DNA from: Sorghum bicolor
Lineage: Eukaryota > Streptophyta > Magnoliopsida > Poales > Poaceae
Length of the DNA: 64,000 nucleotides
Assembly: GCF_000003195.3 (NCBI RefSeq)
Contig: NC_012870.2
Coordinates: 39,089,491-39,153,490 of the forward strand
Direction of reading: 5' to 3'
The notes beneath the pieces were generated by a model. That model saw only the letters and a list, made by a program, of their open reading frames with translations. It was not told the origin of the DNA and ran no database searches. Made by a program: the position numbers and the translations under genes. Of this stretch, positions 23,901 through 35,248 are shown in pieces. Each line of letters starts with the position of its first letter. The first letter of the stretch is position 1.

Positions 23901-26809
23901 GTTCGGGTCTTTAGAGCAAAACTACAAGAGCTAAAAGATAAGCTACTAAAAAAGGATATCCTTGGAAAGGTGCGGGCACATGTTTATGTTGTGGAGTTCT
24001 AGAAGAGGGTTCTACCGCATGCACATTTTTTGCTAATTATGGATAGGAAGTATAAGATCACGTGCCTAGAGCAATATGATCGATTGATCTCAGCTGAGCT
24101 CCCAAACAAGAAAAAGTACCCAGTCTTGTACAAGATGGTTACCAAACATATGATGCATGGCCCTTGTGGAGTGCTTAATCGCAATTGTCCATGCACAAAG
24201 GGTCGTGATTCATGCAAGAACCGTTACCCTAGACCTTTCTGCGACATCACAGTACAGGGCAAGGATTCATATCCAGTTTACAGACGACGTGACGATGGGC
24301 AGAAAGAAAAAGTTCATGGACATGAGCTTGATAATAGATGGGTCGTGCCTTACAACCCGTATCTCCTTCGTCTATTCAACTGCCACATTAATGTTGAGGC
24401 ATGTGGGAGCATCAAGGCAGTCAAGTATCTATTTAAGTACATCTATAAGGGACATGATCGGGCGTCTGTGGCTGTGAGAGAGGCTGACAAGAAGGATACT
24501 GAAGGGAATGTTGATGAGATCAAGCAGTACAGAGAAGCTAGATGGGTAACCCCCCAGAAGCCTTATGGAGGATATACGAGTTTGATTTGAGTGATAGGTA
24601 CCCTACTATTTTGTCCTTACAACTACATCTTCCAGACATGCACATGGTGTCATTTCACCGGCGCGAGGGGATTCAACGGGTGCTTGATCGTCCAGGTGTT
24701 GACAAGTCAATGCTTATAGCATACTTTGAGAAGAATAAGACAGATGAAACCGCTAGAGGTATATTGTACCGGGACTTTCCTGAGTTCTATACATGGCAAG
24801 CACATGGCAAAGTTTGGCAAAATAGGGTACGCCGTGATACATTACGACAAATTGGAAGAATCGTGTCTGCTAATCCAGCTGAGGGAGAGCGTTACTATCT
24901 TAGGGTTCTCTTGAACCACGTGGCAGGTGCAACCTCCTTTGAGTGTCTAAGGACCGTGGATGGCAAACTCCTACCAACCTTCCGTGAAGCTGCAGAAAGA
25001 AGGGGCCTAATCGAAGAGGACAACACACTGAATGAGAGTCTCTTTGAGGCAACTGGCTGGATGATGCCATATGCATTGCGAAGGCTCTTTGCAACAATAT
25101 TAGTATTTTGTGAGCCCAACGATGTGTTTGGACTATGGAAGAAACATAAGGAGGCAATGTCGGAGGACTACAAGCGTAATAATCAATCCACCTTCATGTT
25201 GGAGCAGATGGTCCTCATAGATATTCAAAAATTGCTACAATCAATGCAGAAGGATATAAAGATATACCCACTTCCTGATATAGATGACACATATGACTCC
25301 TCTCGTGATATTCCTAGAGAGATTTTTGAGGAGGCTAGCATTGAGGCTAACGAGGATGATATGGCTCTGTCAAACACCCTTAATGTGGAGCAGCGGGCTG
25401 CATATGATCAGATTATGTCCTCAGTTGATACCAAGGATGGGGGTCTCTTCTTTGTGGATGGTCCTGGTGGGACCGGAAAGACTTATCTATACAGAGCACT
25501 TATCGCTGCTATACGCAGTCAGAAAAAGATTGTTGTGGCAACCGCTATATCTGGTGTCGCAGCCTCAATAATGCCTGGTGGCAGAACTGCCCACTCACGC
25601 TTCAAGATTCCCCTCACCATTGATAATGGAGCCTTTTGCACCTTCACGAAACAGAGTGGTACTGCCAAGCTGCTTCGAGCATCATCTCTCATTATTTGGG
25701 ACGAGGCTAGCATGACAAAGAGACAGTCTATCGAGGCACTGGACAACAGTCTCCGTGATATAATGGACCGATCAGAGCTGCCATTTGGAGGAAAGACTGT
25801 GGTGTTTGGTGGAGATTTTAGACAGGTTCTTCCTGTTGTTCATAGAGGGTCGAGGGCCCAGGTGGTCGGTGCCTCACTACGGATGTCGTACCTTTAGGAT
25901 TCCATGCGACATCTAAAATTGGTGCACAATATGAGGGCAAAGAGTGACCCGTGGTTTGCAGAATACTTGTTGCGTGTCGGTGGAGGATCTGAGGAGGCAA
26001 CTGTTGATGACGAAATCTGTCTTCCTCATGATATATGCATATCGCACACCGGGGAAGATAGTGACCTTGATACTCTAATTGACTGCATATTCCCTAATCT
26101 CAATGCAAATATGTCAAGCAAAGATTATATCCCCTCTCGAGCGATCTTATCTATGCGGAACGACTCAGTTGATATGATTAATATGAAGATGATACGCCGC
26201 TTCTATGGGGATGAGATGGTGTACCATAGCTTTGATTGTGCAGTGGATGATCCACACAACTACTACCCTGAGGAATTCCTTAACACTTTGACACCCAATG
26301 GTCTACCGCCACATGTTTTAAAGCTAAAGATTGGCTGCCCGGTCATATTATTGAGGAACATTGACCCTGCTAATGGACTTTGTAATGGTACCAGGCTTAT
26401 CATACGAGGGTTCCAAAAGAATACCATCGATGCAGAAATTGTGTTGGGACAACATGCTGGAAAGCGGGTTTTTCTACCTCGCATACCCTTATGCCCCTCG
26501 GATGATGAGATGTTTCCTTTCCAATTTAAGCGAAAGCAGTTCCCTATTCGACTCAGCTTCGCGATGACTGTTAACAAGGCACGGGGGCAGACCATCCCTA
26601 ACGTCGGGGTGTACTTACCGGAACCAGTGTTCTCGCATGGCCAATTATATGTAGCACTATCAAGAGCCACAGCAAGATCAAACATTAGAATCTTAGCCGT
26701 GCCAGCCGCTGAGAAGGACATGAACAAGGGGAAGAGGAAGGGAAAAAAGAAACTAGCAAAGGATATATTCACGAAAAATATCGTATATAAAGAGGTTCTG
26801 ACTCCATAA
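20960..26809 (+). pseudogene. Helitron Rep-helicase (RepHel), multi-exon and decayed
   Basis: N-terminal exons (about 20960-21051, 21129-21795, 21892-22008, 22103-22170, 22267-22336) are bounded by AG...GT signals. The core runs from about 22420. It holds the Helitron-like N domain (YCYKFQMRPG near 23500), Rep motifs FLTMTCNPNWDEI (near 23810), LPHAHFLLIM (near 24013) and KYLFKYIYKG (near 24425). A PIF1-type helicase follows with Walker A GPGGTGKT (25460-25483), Walker B IIWDEAS, GGDFRQVLPV and a C-terminal VNKARGQTI (usually AQGQT) and YVALSRAT. Lesions are TAG at 23081 and 24000, a lost base in the C-run at 24549-24554, and TAG at 25895. It would nick and unwind DNA in rolling-circle transposition, but this copy cannot make a full-length protein. 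Confidence 0.9.
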
Positions 26810-27132
26810 ATGAGGTAATATCTCGCATTGATACATATTCTTTCAAGATAGTGAACAATATTTTAGCTTCAAATATTAACAATCTTCTTATATGCAGGAT
26901 ACTTCCAACACATCTAAGAGAACTGCAAGTGACTACATGACTGTTGGTGGTTGTCGCGTAATCTTAGTTTCACCCAATGATTTTCCGCCTCTATGTACAC
27001 GCATCTACGATTTATTTGTTTTGTTTATTGTTAATAAACAGCTAATAGCTTGCGCACTATCGATATTCCAAACATCATCCTCGCAATGTGTTTTTGTGGT
27101 ACCATACATGTATTATTACGGTATTAATTTTT

Positions 27133-27161
27133 CCCGTTGCAACGCACGGGCATTTACCTAG
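27133..27161 (+). other. Helitron 3' terminus (hairpin plus CTAG)
   Basis: CCCGT pairs with ACGGG around an 8-base loop, followed by CATTTACCTAG and a host T. This is the replication-termination signal of Helitrons. It is the firmest boundary of the element. Confidence 0.88.
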
Positions 27162-27241
27162 TACAAGATTAATCACATTTGATGTGTCACTAAACTCCAA
27201 ATTGGTGCACTCTGTATTCAAGAACACAACAAAACAGGAAT

Positions 27242-29097
27242 TTAGATTACCTGCTTATTCTTTTTGCCATTTCTTGTTCTACTCATCAGCTGTTGCTGAG
27301 TGATATAAGTCTTCTGTGATTGTCCATTTGTAGTTTTTTCGCTAAAAAGATTTTTGCTGACTCCAGTAGCATTTTTGTTGACCCCAGAACGAGTAGATGC
27401 GGCTTTTTGTATGGTGACAACGCTTGCATGCTCACACTTCAAAAAATAAATTGTTTGATCAATTTTAGCTACAGTTCAAGGTAAATAACTCAATATCATT
27501 TAGAACTTAGTGTAGGAATGGGCATTACCTGTGGAATCAAACTATCAATTTGTGTGCCATCATTTCCATGTTCAGCATTATCATGTTCCTCTTCTATTGT
27601 AGGTGTAATTTGTGTGTTGTCATTATTTTGGAGGGCACTCTGCACACAAAAAAGTTGACCTAATAGATTAGGCATCATCATCATCAAAAGTTTATTAACA
27701 GCACATAGGATTAAAAGGGAATATAAAAATATTACCATATTCAAAGTTCCTTCTTTGTGCTGCGCTAGCATATTAAGAAACTCTTGCTTCATTTGTTCTC
27801 TCATTATTTCCTTAGCATTTTCCAGATCCTCTTGCATCTTCCTCCTATTTTCTTCTCTCTCCCTTTCCCTTTCAGCAGCTTCGTTTGCAATCTGTTCTTT
27901 CAGCTGTTGAACCTCTGCTTCAAAAGCAATGTTCCTCTCTCTGGCTGCAGCTTCAACACGTGCATGTACTTCAAGGTTCTCTTGCATAAGTTCTTTGCGA
28001 GTTCGGTACTTAGCCATATAACCATTCCCATGTATTTTGGATGATTTGATTTGTGTGGTTTCTTTGTAGGTTGACTTGAAAATCATGTTCTCCTCAGCTG
28101 CTGAAAGTGCTTGTCTATCAAGTTGTAAGCCAATCTCACCAATTTTGATGGCTGCATTTTCCTAAATAAAAAAAAGAATATATTAAGAGTTGCTTCACAA
28201 CTATTAGCTATAAAAAGGGAATGTCAAAAGTTTTACTCACATATACAGTAGCTGCAATAGTATTTGACCATTGGCCAGAATGTTTTCTATGAGTTGCCCT
28301 CCAAAGAACTAGATCATTTGGCTCTTCAGGGTCTCTCTAGAATTGCAAATCATAATTATACACAAGTGTTGCATAATAAATTGGATGGACAGCATGTGCT
28401 ACAAAAAAGTATGGACAACATTGTTGCATATATTGATTACCTGCTCGAAGCTGCACTGTGAGAAGTTTTTTGAACCCATGACATGTGTGGTTTTTTGTTG
28501 GTGTCGATTGGATGAGTTTTGGCTGCTAACCTTCTGCAAAGAAAGAACAGGAAGATGCATGTAACAATGCAAGAGTTTGTTTGACAATGTAGATTTTAAT
28601 ATAGTTGTAACCTTGAATTTATTTGATCCAAAATATAACAGCAAGTAGTGCCACTCAAGAAGGTTCACTTCTTCAGGCACATGTCGTATTCTCTCAGCAT
28701 AGGTATTATGAGCCCTGTATGTGGCACTTAGATTTGATCGCCAACCTCTATACCGCTCCTGGGCAATGTGCCATATTTTCTCTTTTTTCTTATCCTTATC
28801 GGTAATGTTGGCGAAGTTCCACGTAAGCTGGTTACAAGTAACAATCAAGGAATGGTTATCACAATTAAGTTGGAGTCTGGATTGAGTAGAATAAAAAATT
28901 AGTACGCAGCTTACAATTATTTGGTTTGCAATTTCTTCTTTGACTTCTTCCTTTATATGCTTCCAAGTATTCACTCCAATTAGTGGTGCCCATTTCTTTG
29001 TATACAGTACGATCTCATCGACAAATGCACGGCGGTTTGGTCCAATGGGACCTCCACGAACTTCTGAAAATTCTATTGTGAGTCTTTGAGTGCGTTG
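27242..29097 (-). pseudogene. CACTA second gene (Ptta/En/Spm, Transposase_24-like), 3' exons
   Basis: Minus-strand exons continue the gene that starts at 43329. The exon at 29097-28915 ends at a GTAAGC donor and contains GPNRRAFVDEI and a WKHIKEEVKEEI stretch. The next (about 28828-28630) has RGWRSNLSATYRAH and EWHYLLLYFGS, and another (about 28530-28440) the GSKNFSQ motif usual in this family. Next come a long Glu/Arg-rich coiled-coil exon (about 28130-27740), an acidic exon (about 27640-27535) and a last Lys-rich exon ending at 27242. The family is thought to act as an accessory DNA-binding protein for the CACTA transposase. The Tat element breaks it at 29097, so it is non-functional. Confidence 0.78.
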
Positions 29098-29265
29098 TGT
29101 TGACACCGTTTTTGGGCACGTGTCTGGGATGGCAGGATAAGGTGGCAGTACGATGTTTACAAAGTGGGTTGCCGATGAGGATGGTTGCCGATGAGGGAGA
29201 GGTTGAACGTGACTAAGTCCACAGGCAGTAATATGGTGCCGATGGCTAGATAAGAAAGTCTGCCG
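29098..29265 (+). repeat. 5' LTR of the Tat element (first 168 bp)
   Basis: Identical over its visible length to 40583-40750. The remaining roughly 528 bases and the primer-binding site should lie in the gap that follows, whose 440-base size may be nominal. Confidence 0.88.
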
Positions 29266-29705
29266 NNNNNNNNNNNNNNNNNNNNNNNNNNNNNNNNNNN
29301 NNNNNNNNNNNNNNNNNNNNNNNNNNNNNNNNNNNNNNNNNNNNNNNNNNNNNNNNNNNNNNNNNNNNNNNNNNNNNNNNNNNNNNNNNNNNNNNNNNNN
29401 NNNNNNNNNNNNNNNNNNNNNNNNNNNNNNNNNNNNNNNNNNNNNNNNNNNNNNNNNNNNNNNNNNNNNNNNNNNNNNNNNNNNNNNNNNNNNNNNNNNN
29501 NNNNNNNNNNNNNNNNNNNNNNNNNNNNNNNNNNNNNNNNNNNNNNNNNNNNNNNNNNNNNNNNNNNNNNNNNNNNNNNNNNNNNNNNNNNNNNNNNNNN
29601 NNNNNNNNNNNNNNNNNNNNNNNNNNNNNNNNNNNNNNNNNNNNNNNNNNNNNNNNNNNNNNNNNNNNNNNNNNNNNNNNNNNNNNNNNNNNNNNNNNNN
29701 NNNNN
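29266..29705. other. Assembly gap (440 N)
   Basis: A run of N only. Open frames drawn across it have no meaning. It begins exactly where the repeated segment 28817-29265 ends. After it, 29709-29858 is a short ATG-started frame of unknown role, in a different frame from gag-pol. Confidence 0.99.
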
Positions 29706-29887
29706 AAAATGTCCTTTGTACAAGGAGACCACGAGACAGTGCAGCTGATGAGCACCTATCTCCAAAACTTATGGTCTCCCCGTGACGGAGGCAACCTCAA
29801 GGATGAGCAGAAGCAAGCTATTGCCCAAGCCATGGAAGAGTCAAGCAGCAATGCCTGAGGTCTTTCAGCATAAACAGGAGCGGCGAA

Positions 29888-32800
29888 GTGGTCCAGAAAG
29901 ATGCACTGCCGGCACCACGACAGGTTACCTTTGACGCCAATCCTGGCAAGCTTCAAGATATTGTTGACAATGCCATCAATCGAGCGTTGATTAACCAAGC
30001 TGGTGTACTGTCTAATACGGTTTTTAATGCCGTGGCAAGAACTTTCAAGGAAGGACAAATCCCACCAGATTATGTGGGCCCCTCCCATCATCAGCCAACG
30101 GCACCAGAGGTCACGGCTCCATCGGCTGCCTTGACGACTGCAAGTGCACAATCTGCCGTCCCTCCAAGTACATCGGGGACTACTGGTGCACTATCTATGC
30201 CGGTGACATCCAACCCACAAATTTCAGTTGGGCAGCATAAACTGACAACAGATATGTTGGCATCGGCAATGTCAGGGTTGACTCTTCCTCCCAACTGGTG
30301 GGGTTACGGTATGCCTCCAGAGTTGACACCGGGAACATCACAAATAACTGACATGAGGGGCAAAACTCCTATGACATCGGCACCTCCCAATGCGCCGGTA
30401 AACCAGAGTCCTCGGTATACCACAACTACTACTGCAAGGCCTCACACTGGAAATCCTCAAGATTCAATGTTCCAGATGCCCAACGCATCGGCAGAGTCAA
30501 TGCTGATGCAACAGAGGTCTATGGCTCAGTCGGGGTATGTCAATTCAACGACGGTACCTAATTACCAATCATCGGCAGCACCTATGCCGATGAACGCTAA
30601 TAATGGATGGCTTGGACAGCAAGCCTTTCCACAATCGCCCCAGCAGAGTTACCAGACTACAGGGTTCCAGCAAGGGCAGGTCTATCCCGGGTTCCAAGGT
30701 CAGGGGATTCCCAACCAGCCAATGAATTTTGGACAGCAACTCGGAGGACAGCCAATCGGTGGACAGCAGTTTGGTGGTCCGCAGATTGAAGGACAGGTGA
30801 TCAATACAATGTTCCGTGCAGATCACGTCCCGAACAGGCACGTGGAGGTTCGCCACCAAGTGCCAGATCCGCAGCCGCCTCATCGGCAAGATGCCGATGC
30901 ATATTGGGCCGATAAGATTGCTGAAGTAATGAGGGAACAATTTGGGATAAAACCCAAAGTCAACACTTACTCTTATCGGACACCGTATCCTCCCGCGTAT
31001 GATTTGATCCCGCTTCCACATCGGTACAAGGTACCGGATTTTACAAAGTTTTCCGGGCAGGACGACACGTCAACCATGGAGCATGTCAACAGATTCATCA
31101 TTCAATGTGGAGAGGCTGGCAACAGGGACGAATTGAGGGTTCGTCTATTTTCATCATCATTGTCTGGACCGGCCTTTACTTGGTTCATATCATTACCTCC
31201 CAACTCAGTAATTACTTGGGCCGATCTAGAGAAGCAATTCCACAAATACTTCTTCTCGGGGGTTCATGAGAAGAAGATCACCGACTTGGTTAAGTTGAGG
31301 CAACGTAATGATGAGTCGGTTGAGGGTTTTGTGCAGAGGATACGAGAGGTCAAGAATAAATGCTATAGCTTGGTTCTGGATGATCGGCAGCTAGCCGATT
31401 TGGCTTTCCAGGGTTTGTTGCCACATATCAGGGATAAGTATGCCTCTCAGGAGTTCGAAAGTTTAAGTCATTTGGTGCAAAGGATTTCTGATCAAGACAT
31501 CAAGCCTTTCGAGCCTAAAAGAGCATGGAATAGGAAAGTGTCATTTGTCGATGAAGCAACAAGCTCAGATTCTGATGAAGAACCAGTAATCGGCTTGGCA
31601 GAGTGGGTAAAAAACAAGAAGCCGATGTCTTGTCCTTTTGGGCAGAAGGAACCAGAGAAGTTTGCTTTTGACACCGCTAAGGCTGATAGGATATTTGACT
31701 TTCTACTTCAGGAAGGTCAGATCAAACTGTCACCTAACCATGTGATCCCATCGGCAGAAGAGTTGAAGAGGATGAGATATTGCAAGTGGCATAATGCAAC
31801 TTCCCATGACACCAACGAGTGCAAAGTATTCAGACAGCAGCTGCAATCGGCTATAGAGTCAGGGAGAATCAAGTTTGACAGTTCCAAAGCCCAGAAGCCG
31901 ATGAAGATAGACCAACATCCTTTCCCGACAAACATGTTGGATGCTAAGGGGAAGGCTAAGGTCTTAACATCGGAGACAGCCGAGAAGAGTGCATCGGTAG
32001 ATCCTCAGCATCAAGTTACTACTGCCGATGCAAGAAGTAAGGGCTTGGTCCAGGAAGGAACTAGCTCAGGAAGGCCTCCTCGATCTGGTATCGTCATAAC
32101 TCATAGAAGGCCTCGAAAAAATTGGCGACAACGGGAAGATCGGTATCGGCGCCAGCAGGAAGATTATCGACGGGAAGAAGAAAGACGCCGACAGGAGTGG
32201 AATCGGCACAGGGATCATTGGAATTGTCCATTCTTCATCCATTGTTGGGAGGAAAATATCAAGCTTCCTACTGTCAGAGACTGCCCTGAGTGCAACGGTT
32301 ATGATCGGTACGATAGGATCGATCGACATTATCATGATGATGAACGGCGATTTAATGGGCCGATCAGAAGAAGGGTGTCAGTTCATGACCGGCTGGGGGG
32401 CAGATTTAGTGGGCACGACAGACTTAGTGACCGTGTCCAGTATTTTCCCAGGAACCAAGAAGAGCTCGAGGAAATGGCTGATGCGCGGGTTCCCGATGAA
32501 TTCACATTTTGCAGGGATGCTAACACGCATCGTATGGAGTCAAGGGAGAACCGACGCCCGACGGCAAGGCAAAGGCCACTTCCTCCATGGTGCCCTGGAG
32601 GATTAACCAAGACGCAGAAAAGGAGATTGCAACGTGAAAGGCAAGAAGAGCTAAACAAGGGAGAGAACTCTGGAAGTCGGCAGCCGTCAGACGCTAAGAG
32701 GGAAGGTCCATCGGCAGGCGTCAACATGGTCTTCATGTTGCCGATGGAGTTTCTTGCACCAGCCAGTGATGATGAGTTGGAATTTTCTGATCAGATAGCT

Positions 32801-35248
32801 CAGTTGGCTCTGGATCCGATGACGGCTATCTTTGAGAAACCTGCCGATGACGAGAGGCAGCATCTTAAAGCTCTGTTCCTCAAAGGAAGGGTTGATGGGC
32901 AGCCAATGACCAAGATCCTAGTTGATGGTGGAGCTGCTATTAATATTATGCCGTATGCAGTATATCGGAAGCTTGGGAAAGGGGATCAAGATTTGACCAA
33001 GACTGATATGATGCTCAAAGACTTTGAAGGAAACGTGTCTCCAGTCAAGGGGGCGATATGTGCAGAGTTGACCATCGGCAGCAAAACCTTGCCGACAACT
33101 TTTTTCGTGATCAGCGGAAAAGGTGCTTACAACTTATTATTGGGAAGAGATTGGATTCATGCCAATTGTTGTATCCCATCTACAATGCATCAATGCTTGG
33201 TTCAGTGGGTAGGTGACAAGATTGAGATTGTCCCAGGAGATTCTTCTTATGTTATCGCGTCGGCAGAAGCGGATACTTACGAAAGGACCAGGTGCATTTC
33301 AGGAGAAGTTTGGGAGAAAGATTTTCTCAAAGTTGCCGATTATGAGATTCCACCGATCCAAGCAGTCGGTTCTGACGACGGTTTTTGTTTCGCCGATGAT
33401 GGAAAATTAGGCCAGGGATTCACATCGGCCGATGATTTGGTAGAAGTAGATATAGGTAGTGGTGATAAGCCTAGGCCTATATTTATTAGTGCTAAATTAG
33501 ATCCTGAGAGTAAGCAACAATTGACTAGTTTGTTAAAGGAATATAAAGATTGCTTTGCTTGGGATTATACCGAGATGCCTGGTTTAGACCGATCAATTGT
33601 TGAACATCGGTTACCCATCAAGTCTGGATTTCGGCCACATCAGCAACCAGCCCGCCGATGTAATCCTAACATTCTACCTGATATTAAGGCCGAAATCACC
33701 AAACTTATTGAAGCTAAGTTTATTTGGCAGTGTCGGTATGCCGAGTGGATTTCCAATGTTGTTCCGGTTTACAAGAAGAACGGGAAGCTTCGGGTGTGCA
33801 TTGATTTCAGGAATCTCAATAAAGCTACGCCGATGGATGGATACCCAATGCCTGTCGCCGATCTACTGGTTGATGCTGCGGCTGGTCATCAGGTCATCAG
33901 CTTCATGGATGGTAATGCAGGTTACAATCAAATATTCATGGCGGAGGAGGATATTCCAAAAACCGCATTCAGGTGTCCTGGTCATGTTGGGCTATTTGAA
34001 TGGATAGTCATGACTTTTGGGTTGAAGAATGCTGGTGCTACTTATCAAAGGGCTATGAATTTTATATTTCATGAGTTCATCGGCAAGCTCGTGGAGATTT
34101 ATATTGATGATGTGGTGGTTAAGTCTGGAGATTTCTCAAAGCATCTTGCCGATTTACAAAAAGTGTTAGAGTGCACAAGGAAGCATGGATTGAAGATGAA
34201 TCCCAACAAGTGTGCATTTGGTGTATCGGCAGGGCAGTTTCTTGGTTTCATGGTACATCAGAGGGGTATTGAAATTAGTCGAAGATCTATTGATGCCATC
34301 AATAAAATAGTGGCCCCTACCAACAAAACCGAGCTCCAATCCTTGATCGGCAAGGTAAATTTTATCAGGAGGTTTATATCGAATTTGTCTGGTAGGATTC
34401 GTGCTTTCAGTCCTCTTCTTAAATTGAAAGCCGATCAAGAGTTTATTTGGGGAGAAGAACAGCAGTTGGCTCTAGATGAAATCAAGAAGTATCTAGTAAA
34501 TCCTCCAGTTCTAGTTCCACCTCAACAAGGGAAGCCCTTCAGATTGTATTTATCTACCGATGGATCGGTTATCGGTTCAGCTTTAGTTCAAGAATTTGAA
34601 GGGAAAGAAAGGGTAATTTATTATTTGAGTAGGAGGTTGATTGATGCTGAAACCAGGTATTCGGCCATTGAGAAACTATGCTTATGCTTATATTTTTCAT
34701 GTATCAAGCTGAGACATTACCTGTTATCGGCCGAATGCACTGTTGTTTGCAAAGATGACGTGGTCCGACACATGCTATCTATGCCGATTATGAGTGGTAG
34801 GATCGGTAAATGGATTTTAGTGCTGTCGGAGTTCGATTTGCGTTACGAATCGGCTAAGGCAGTCAAAGGGCAGATTATGGCCGATTTTGTGACTCAGCAT
34901 TGCGGTCTAGTGGAAACCTTGGAAATTGTACCCTGGACGCTCTTCTTTGATGGATCTACCTGTGACCGGGGGGCAGGAATCGGCATTGTATTAGTTTCCC
35001 CTAAGGGGAGGAAGTATGAGTTTTCCTTGCCGATTGTTGCCACATCAACAAATAATCAGGCTGAGTATCAGGCCCTGATCAAGGGATTGGAGTTGTTAAG
35101 AGAAGTTCGTGCTGATGCTGTTGAAATATTCGGGGATTCTATGTTGGTTATAAATCAATTGGCCGGAAGCTATGAATGCCGAAGTGAAGTTCTCATAACT
35201 TATTTCGAGAGAAGTATGCAACTGTTAAAGGAATTCAAGGATTTCTGA
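29888..35248 (+). CDS. Tat gag-pol polyprotein (gag, protease, RT, dual RNase H)
   Basis: An uninterrupted frame of 1786 codons. The first codon listed here is GTG, and the true start is uncertain and may be upstream or in the gap. Residue order: a variable Pro/Ser/Gln/Gly-rich N-terminus (1-340), gag domain (about 365-555), a Cys-containing zinc-like region (about 785-810), protease with VDGGAAINIM (Asp 1013), reverse transcriptase with YIDD at 1405-1408, RNase H with Asp 1558, and a second RNase H with FFDGST (Asp 1688). The second RNase H marks the Tat lineage. A TGA at 35246-35248 ends it, and the integrase continues in the same frame. Removal of that stop is not implied. TGG-to-TGA is one simple explanation. 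Confidence 0.9.
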   Translation: MVQKDALPAPRQVTFDANPGKLQDIVDNAINRALINQAGVLSNTVFNAVARTFKEGQIPPDYVGPSHHQPTAPEVTAPSAALTTASAQSAVPPSTSGTTGALSMPVTSNPQISVGQHKLTTDMLASAMSGLTLPPNWWGYGMPPELTPGTSQITDMRGKTPMTSAPPNAPVNQSPRYTTTTTARPHTGNPQDSMFQMPNASAESMLMQQRSMAQSGYVNSTTVPNYQSSAAPMPMNANNGWLGQQAFPQSPQQSYQTTGFQQGQVYPGFQGQGIPNQPMNFGQQLGGQPIGGQQFGGPQIEGQVINTMFRADHVPNRHVEVRHQVPDPQPPHRQDADAYWADKIAEVMREQFGIKPKVNTYSYRTPYPPAYDLIPLPHRYKVPDFTKFSGQDDTSTMEHVNRFIIQCGEAGNRDELRVRLFSSSLSGPAFTWFISLPPNSVITWADLEKQFHKYFFSGVHEKKITDLVKLRQRNDESVEGFVQRIREVKNKCYSLVLDDRQLADLAFQGLLPHIRDKYASQEFESLSHLVQRISDQDIKPFEPKRAWNRKVSFVDEATSSDSDEEPVIGLAEWVKNKKPMSCPFGQKEPEKFAFDTAKADRIFDFLLQEGQIKLSPNHVIPSAEELKRMRYCKWHNATSHDTNECKVFRQQLQSAIESGRIKFDSSKAQKPMKIDQHPFPTNMLDAKGKAKVLTSETAEKSASVDPQHQVTTADARSKGLVQEGTSSGRPPRSGIVITHRRPRKNWRQREDRYRRQQEDYRREEERRRQEWNRHRDHWNCPFFIHCWEENIKLPTVRDCPECNGYDRYDRIDRHYHDDERRFNGPIRRRVSVHDRLGGRFSGHDRLSDRVQYFPRNQEELEEMADARVPDEFTFCRDANTHRMESRENRRPTARQRPLPPWCPGGLTKTQKRRLQRERQEELNKGENSGSRQPSDAKREGPSAGVNMVFMLPMEFLAPASDDELEFSDQIAQLALDPMTAIFEKPADDERQHLKALFLKGRVDGQPMTKILVDGGAAINIMPYAVYRKLGKGDQDLTKTDMMLKDFEGNVSPVKGAICAELTIGSKTLPTTFFVISGKGAYNLLLGRDWIHANCCIPSTMHQCLVQWVGDKIEIVPGDSSYVIASAEADTYERTRCISGEVWEKDFLKVADYEIPPIQAVGSDDGFCFADDGKLGQGFTSADDLVEVDIGSGDKPRPIFISAKLDPESKQQLTSLLKEYKDCFAWDYTEMPGLDRSIVEHRLPIKSGFRPHQQPARRCNPNILPDIKAEITKLIEAKFIWQCRYAEWISNVVPVYKKNGKLRVCIDFRNLNKATPMDGYPMPVADLLVDAAAGHQVISFMDGNAGYNQIFMAEEDIPKTAFRCPGHVGLFEWIVMTFGLKNAGATYQRAMNFIFHEFIGKLVEIYIDDVVVKSGDFSKHLADLQKVLECTRKHGLKMNPNKCAFGVSAGQFLGFMVHQRGIEISRRSIDAINKIVAPTNKTELQSLIGKVNFIRRFISNLSGRIRAFSPLLKLKADQEFIWGEEQQLALDEIKKYLVNPPVLVPPQQGKPFRLYLSTDGSVIGSALVQEFEGKERVIYYLSRRLIDAETRYSAIEKLCLCLYFSCIKLRHYLLSAECTVVCKDDVVRHMLSMPIMSGRIGKWILVLSEFDLRYESAKAVKGQIMADFVTQHCGLVETLEIVPWTLFFDGSTCDRGAGIGIVLVSPKGRKYEFSLPIVATSTNNQAEYQALIKGLELLREVRADAVEIFGDSMLVINQLAGSYECRSEVLITYFERSMQLLKEFKDF

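Larger units (their letters stand above)
17630..27161 (+). mobile_element. Probable autonomous-type Helitron (9.5 kb), decayed
   Basis: The right end is well supported. A hairpin (CCCGT...ACGGG, 27133-27150) is followed by CATTTACCTAG with a T next, the canonical Helitron 3' end. The sequence between carries a Rep-helicase gene in the same orientation. The left end is a proposal. TCTTTATCTTTACAACTAAA at 17630 follows an A and resembles grass Helitron 5' ends, giving insertion between A and T. No target duplication is expected for this class. It lies inside the CACTA, downstream of its second gene. Confidence 0.72.

Noticed and set aside
26263..26772. 169-codon minus-strand frame opposite the helicase
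   Set aside because: Shadow of the conserved PIF1-like coding strand, with no start context or domain.
29157..29765. Open frames spanning the N run
   Set aside because: They exist only because N codons do not count as stops.
35246..35248. TGA between RNase H and integrase as programmed readthrough
   Set aside because: No known stimulatory context can be identified, and a TGG-to-TGA transition is simpler. Kept only as a possibility.
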